Shown here one piece after another: positions 46,201 to 52,200 of a stretch of 64,000 nucleotides of DNA. The DNA comes from Cinnamomum chago. Its lineage: Eukaryota; Streptophyta; Magnoliopsida; Laurales; Lauraceae. The stretch lies in NCBI GenBank assembly GCA_038049695.1, contig CP142460.1, positions 25,576,001-25,640,000 of the forward strand, read 5' to 3'. Each line of letters opens with the position of its first letter. The first letter of the stretch is position 1. The translations under genes and the position numbers were made by a program. The notes beneath the pieces are model-generated. The model made no database searches. It was not told where the DNA came from and saw nothing but the letters and a program-made list of their open reading frames with translations.

Positions 46201-49200
46201 TGTTTGCAAACTTGGAAAAAGTAAAGTTCTTCCCTTTGCTTCCAAATCTACTATGGCTTCCAATTGCTTTGACATTATTCATAGTGACGTCTGGGGGATT
46301 ACTCCGGTAATCTCTCATACAAACTTTAAATATTTTGTTACTTTTATTGATGATCATAGTAGATTCACTTGGGTTTATTTCTTACACTCTAAATCTAAAG
46401 TCTTTGATGCTTTCCAAAAATTTATGGCATATGTTGAAAATCAGTTTTCTACTCGCATAAAAGTTCTTCGATCTGATTCCGGAGGGGAATATATGTCCCA
46501 TCCTTTTCAAACTTCTTTGCAAAAATACGGGATTTTATCACAGCGCTCGTGCCCTTACACTCCTCAACAGAATGGAGTTGCTGAACGAAAAAACAGACAT
46601 CTCCTCGATACTGTTCGTTTTCTTCTCTTAGAATCATTAGTTCCCGCACGATTTTGGCCAGAAGCTTTAGCCACAGCAGTTCATTTAATCAATCGGTTAC
46701 CATCCCATCGCCTCAACAATCAAACACCATACTTTCGTCTCTTCCATACCGAGCCTACTTACACCCACCTACGCATTTTTGGATGTGTGTGTTTTGTTCA
46801 TCTACCCTCAACCGAACGTACCAAATTAACTGCTCAATCTGCCAAATGTGCGTTCCTTGGCTACGCATCTCACCAAAAGGGGTATCTCTGTTATGATCCT
46901 GTACTCAACCATCTTCGCATCTCTCGAAATGTCACATTTTTCGAAAATCAAAATTTTTTTTCTACCTATTCATCTCCTTTACCTTCTTTTTCTCATCTAC
47001 CAGATTTTTCTGACTCGACCTCTTCTCCACTCATTGTTTATGAACGACGTCGTCATAAGGATGTTCCACTACTGCCTCCCCCTCCAGATCCCTCACCGGC
47101 ACCTGATCTTGTTCCCGCTTCCTCACAAGCTCCTTCCTCTCCAGTTCAGCTTCGACACTCTACGCGTATCTCCAAGCCTCCTGACAAATATGGGTTCACT
47201 CACACATCTTTGCTTGCTACCCTCTCCTCCATTGCTATTCCGACTTCTTACTTGCAGGCGGTGAAGCATGACTGTTGGAAAAGGGCTATGCACGACGAAT
47301 TATCAGCACTGCAGGAGAATCATACCTGGGATATTGTTCCATGTCCCTCATCTGCAAAACCTATTGGCTGCAAATGGGTTTTTTCTGTCAAACTTAAGGC
47401 TGATGGCTCTTTGGATCGTTATAAAGCACGGTTAGTCGCTCTCGGCAAGCGATAGGAATATGGCATCGACTATGAGGAAACCTTTGCTCCAGTTGCGAAA
47501 ATGACTACAATCCGTACTGTTCTTGCCATTGCTGTTTCTCACTCCTGGCCTCTTTACCAATTTGATGTCAAGAATGCCTTCCTTCATGGGGATCTCAAAG
47601 AAGAAGTCTATATGCGACTTCCCCAAGGCATTACGGGTGCATCAGCAGGAGATTGCGCGCACTTACGACGCTCTCTATATGGTCTTAAGCAAGCTCCACG
47701 CGCCTGGTTCGAGAAATTTAGGGATGCTCTCATACATCTACAGTTCACTCAGAGTGCTTCGGATCCTTCTATGTTCCTTCACCGCTCCTCAAATGGGCTT
47801 ACTGTCTTATTGGTGTACGTAGATGATATCATCATCTCTGGAACAGACTCTGGCATGATCACACATCTACAAGCATCCTTACATGAATCTTTCCATATGA
47901 AAGATTTAGGGCCACTCACATACTTTCTAGGCCTTGAGGTTCATCAGTCAGCAAAAGGTCTCATCCTTGATCAACACAAATATGCTATGGATCTCATTGA
48001 GACAGCTGGTCTTCAAAACTCCAGTCCTGTAGATACGCCTGTTGAGGCCAATCTTCAGCTCACGCACGATACGGGCGATCTTCTTCCTGATGCCACAATG
48101 TATCGCCGTTTAGTCGGAAGCTTGATCTACTTGACTATCACTCGGCCTGATATCTCCTATGCAGTAAATATGGTTAGTCAGTTCATGACACAACCACGCC
48201 ATCTCCATCTAGTTGCTGTTCGGCGCATTCTTCGATATGTTCTTCATACACCATCTCGTGGTCTTTTCTTTCCTGTGGGCAATTCGACGTCTCTCATTGC
48301 TTATTCAGATGCTGACTGGGCTGGTTGCCCTGATAGTTGCCGATCTACCACTGGTTGGTGCATGTTCCTGGGGGACTCCTTAATTTCCTGGAAATGTAAA
48401 AAACAAGATAAAGTCTCCAAATCTTCTACAGAAGCAGAATATCGTGCTATGTCGGCTGCTACTTCTGAAATTGTCTGGCTTCGTGGTCTTCTTTCTGAGC
48501 TTGGATTTTCCCAATCTGGTCCTACTCCTCTCTATGCCGACAACACCAGTGCCATACGGATTACTGAAAATCCTGTTTTCCATGAACGTACAAAGCATAT
48601 TGAGGTGGCTTGTCATTACATACGTGATGAATTTGTGCGTGGAGCAATTACTCTTCCTCATGTTTCTACCGGACTTCAAATTGCCGATATCTTTACCAAG
48701 GGTCTTCCCCGACCACGACACCAATTCTTAGTTGGCAAATTGATGCTCGTGGATTCACCCGCATCAATTTGAGGGGGGGTGTTAAATGGGTTTGTACTAA
48801 ATGGGTCATTGGGTCAGCCCATGACAAATACAGCCCAAACTTGGGAGATAAGTTACCTCACATGTACAGCTATGTAATTTATATTATTGCCATATTAGGA
48901 GAAGTAATTTAGATTATGATTAGATTAGATTGACTGTAATCTAGTGATTGCTACAATTATGTAACATATATAGCAACTATATATCTATAAAAGAACATCG
49001 AGAGCCCTCAATGGGATCATCGAATTCACAAACATTGTTTCTATTGTTTCTATCTTCTCTCTCTACTGGCTTTGACAATAATACCATGCTACTTTTATTG
49101 TTTGTTAGTTTTTTCATATTGTAATAGATCAATACTTGTAGTGTTCTGGAATTATTTGTTTTTGCATATTTTAACAGATCAATACTTTTATGTTTTGGAA

Positions 49201-52200
49201 TTGCAGAATATTTCAACATATTAAAAAATTATATGTTTGGCTATTCATAAATTTTCCAAAAGATGCTAAATTAAAATATAATGAAGCAATATTTTAAGAT
49301 TGGTATAAAGTATTTTTACTTTTGAATATAAAACATCACCATGTCAAGTTATTAGTATTTTCTAAAGATTGTTAATATGATGATAACGTTCTTCGCACAT
49401 TACATTTGCAATTTGTCTTCGCAGTGCCCGTCAGTCATTATTGTTTTGTACTTTGATGATCAGTTTCTGAACTAAAATCACTATAATCTTTACTAAATTC
49501 ATATGCAGGTCCATGATCATATTTGTGATGACCCAAAACTTGGATTTTAATAGAAATTCGTCTTTCTTGCTGTGAATGTAATTTTTCTGCATTTATGAGA
49601 TTAGGTCAAATTGAAGTTTGTTCAAACATCAAATACCAGACATTCATAACGTAGCACATGTGTAATAAATCCCCAGTAGGCTGAAATTAGGATCCTGGCT
49701 TGTTACCTGTGCACAAATAGGCTGAAATTCTTGGTTAACACCCCCGGGTAGTTCAAATATGTGTTGATCTTCCAACAATTTTCCTTCTTGGCACAACATT
49801 GCTTCTTAGCACAACAGAGTTCAGGACTCATATACAACTCCAATTTTTTCCATAAAGCCCTCAACTTATAATAATAATCATCAACTGATAGACTACCTCG
49901 TTTGAATTGAACAATTTCCTTTTTCAACTCTAGAACCCTGGCATTATTCCTTTTTTGAGCATAAGCAGCTTCGATGGAATCCCAAAGTTCCTTTGCATTT
50001 CCAAATATTTAAAACTTTTCGCAATTCCTCCTTTCATTGAATTCAGGACCCAATTCATAACCAACATATTTTCTAATACCCATTCTGAATATTTCGGAAC
50101 ATCCTTCTTTGGTTCATTGATGCTCCCATCAATATAACCAAGTCTCCTTGATCTTCTAATGGCCATTCTGCCTGACTAGGCCCAATCTTTATAGTTGATT
50201 CCATTTAAGAGATCTAGTGTTATCTTAACATTCACATTTGTAATGTTCGGAAATTGTGGAGTAGGAACAGTAGCACTATCACTTTTAGACTCCATTGAAA
50301 GATTGAAGAACTCAGGCACAGAATGAATACAAAAGACCAACTGTAGGAAAAATAAATCCCAAATGTTGTTCACCAACTCACTGTTGACCGTTTGGCTTCA
50401 CAAACTTCACCAATATCACAAACTGATACTACTAACCCTACACAAGGCTGTAGAAGAAACTGAACTTCACCAGTAGCTCCACAAAGCACTTGTATTTCAT
50501 CACCGGAGCCTCACACAGGCCCATTGATGCCTATACTGCACCAATACCTTACAACGATCACCAAAACCTTCACAAAGAACTTGTATTTCATCACCAGAGC
50601 CTCATATAGGCCTGTCGACACCTATACTGAACCAATGGATTCTATTACATCAACAAGGCCTCACACATGTCTGTTGATGCATCACGGAGTGCTGTCGACA
50701 CACGTCGACACACAACAGACCATGCCAGGGGAGTAAATAACATCACAGAGGGCTGTCGACTCACTTCGGCTTTCTTATGAATATTCTCCCGGCTGAACCT
50801 ACATACAGATTTGGCTAGGGCTATTTTCCTCCAAAAGTTCTTTCCCCGAATCAGTGCCTTTTAGAATCCTTTGTACAGGAGTCTTCTAATGTCTGGTAGG
50901 TTCTGATACCAAGTTACAAAACTTAAATCTTCTTAGATCTAGGGTTTTATGCTAGTGTCAAATAAATATAAAAGAGAAAGAAAGTAGGAAAGGAAGAGAA
51001 AGAGAGAGATTGAGAAAGCCATATAAGGATCAAATGACCTACTAGGTTAGACGACCCTTGTTATGATGTTATTTCAGTATTTCTAGAAATTACACAAACA
51101 CTCCTCAAGTTTCTAGAATGTACACAAGAGCCCATGGCTCACTACAAATTATAAATAAGTACTACTCTTTGACTCACAATCCTACTCTGAGACTCACAAC
51201 ACTATTCTCTTCTCTAAGAGGAGTTGAGGACATTACTCTCAATAAGAAACGATGGATATGAAGGGAGATACATTAGAGAAAAGAGATCAATGTGCAACAT
51301 TGAATGAGACCTTGCATGAAATTAAGAAAAATGAATGCGGCCTTGCGCAAAATTAAGGAGAATAATACCGTGATGAACACATTGCAAGATCACTCCGAAG
51401 AAGTAAAAACAAATAGATTTCAGGGAAGTGACAAGTCTGTAAAGTAGACACTACCTAGTCAATTATTTCTTCACTTAACAAAACATGCTTGAAGATCAAA
51501 AAGGTATTGCTTGCATCCTTCCACCTTGAAGAGATGTGGTCTAGTTGTTTCAATGATACGAAAGGACACAGCACAATCTGATGTGGGTCTTGCTGGTTAA
51601 AGCCATCTTCATAGGATTCGAACCCACTAACTATGAAGATTTTGATGAGGCTTGTTCTCAGGTTTGTCAAAATGGATCAGTGAGTGAGCACCGAGCACCA
51701 AACTCAATTTGAAAGGTTGGGCCAATAGAATCAATGGATGGAGTTAGAAAGCTTTGGTTGGCTGATTTATTAAAGGATGGAAGGAAGAAATAGCTATTGA
51801 TATTTTCAACCTCAAATAATGTGCTCACGGTGAGACTTGCAGGGATATAGGTGGAAAAGGTGGCTTGATCAGCTGAGGCCTCTAACCAATTCAGCAGTGA
51901 CCCTAACAATACCGAGCTGGCTTATTCCTCTGAGGTGTGGCCTAGATGCAGTCCAGGCATGACAAGGGATTGTGCTACAAATGTGATTAATCATAAATGC
52001 AAAACCCAGCAGCTAAGGGCCTGTTTGGCATCAATTCTATGCTGAGGATGTGCCTTTACTAAGAATGAGTTATGCTGAGAATGTTTCAATTATGATAATG
52101 GACTGAGTTGAATTTTGTTTGGCAATGTTGTTTTAGAACTTCTAAAGACATTGGATTAGCGGAACATGTTTGGCATGTTTTTGAACCGTATTCTACTCAA

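Larger units (their letters stand above)
43713..49077 (+). mobile_element. Copia element B (young, sense to PNG1, in intron 7)
   Basis: LTRs of 304 bp (43713-44016) and 298 bp (48780-49077) differ by about two substitutions and two 3-bp gaps. ATAAT flanks both ends (43708-43712, 49078-49082), a perfect target duplication. Primer-binding site at 44017. The polyprotein frame (from 44735, ending 48770) stays in one phase with in-frame TAG codons at 45560 and 47453; a one-base deletion near 44678 separates the first gag codons. Same general family as A and C but clearly diverged in protein and LTR. Confidence 0.96.
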
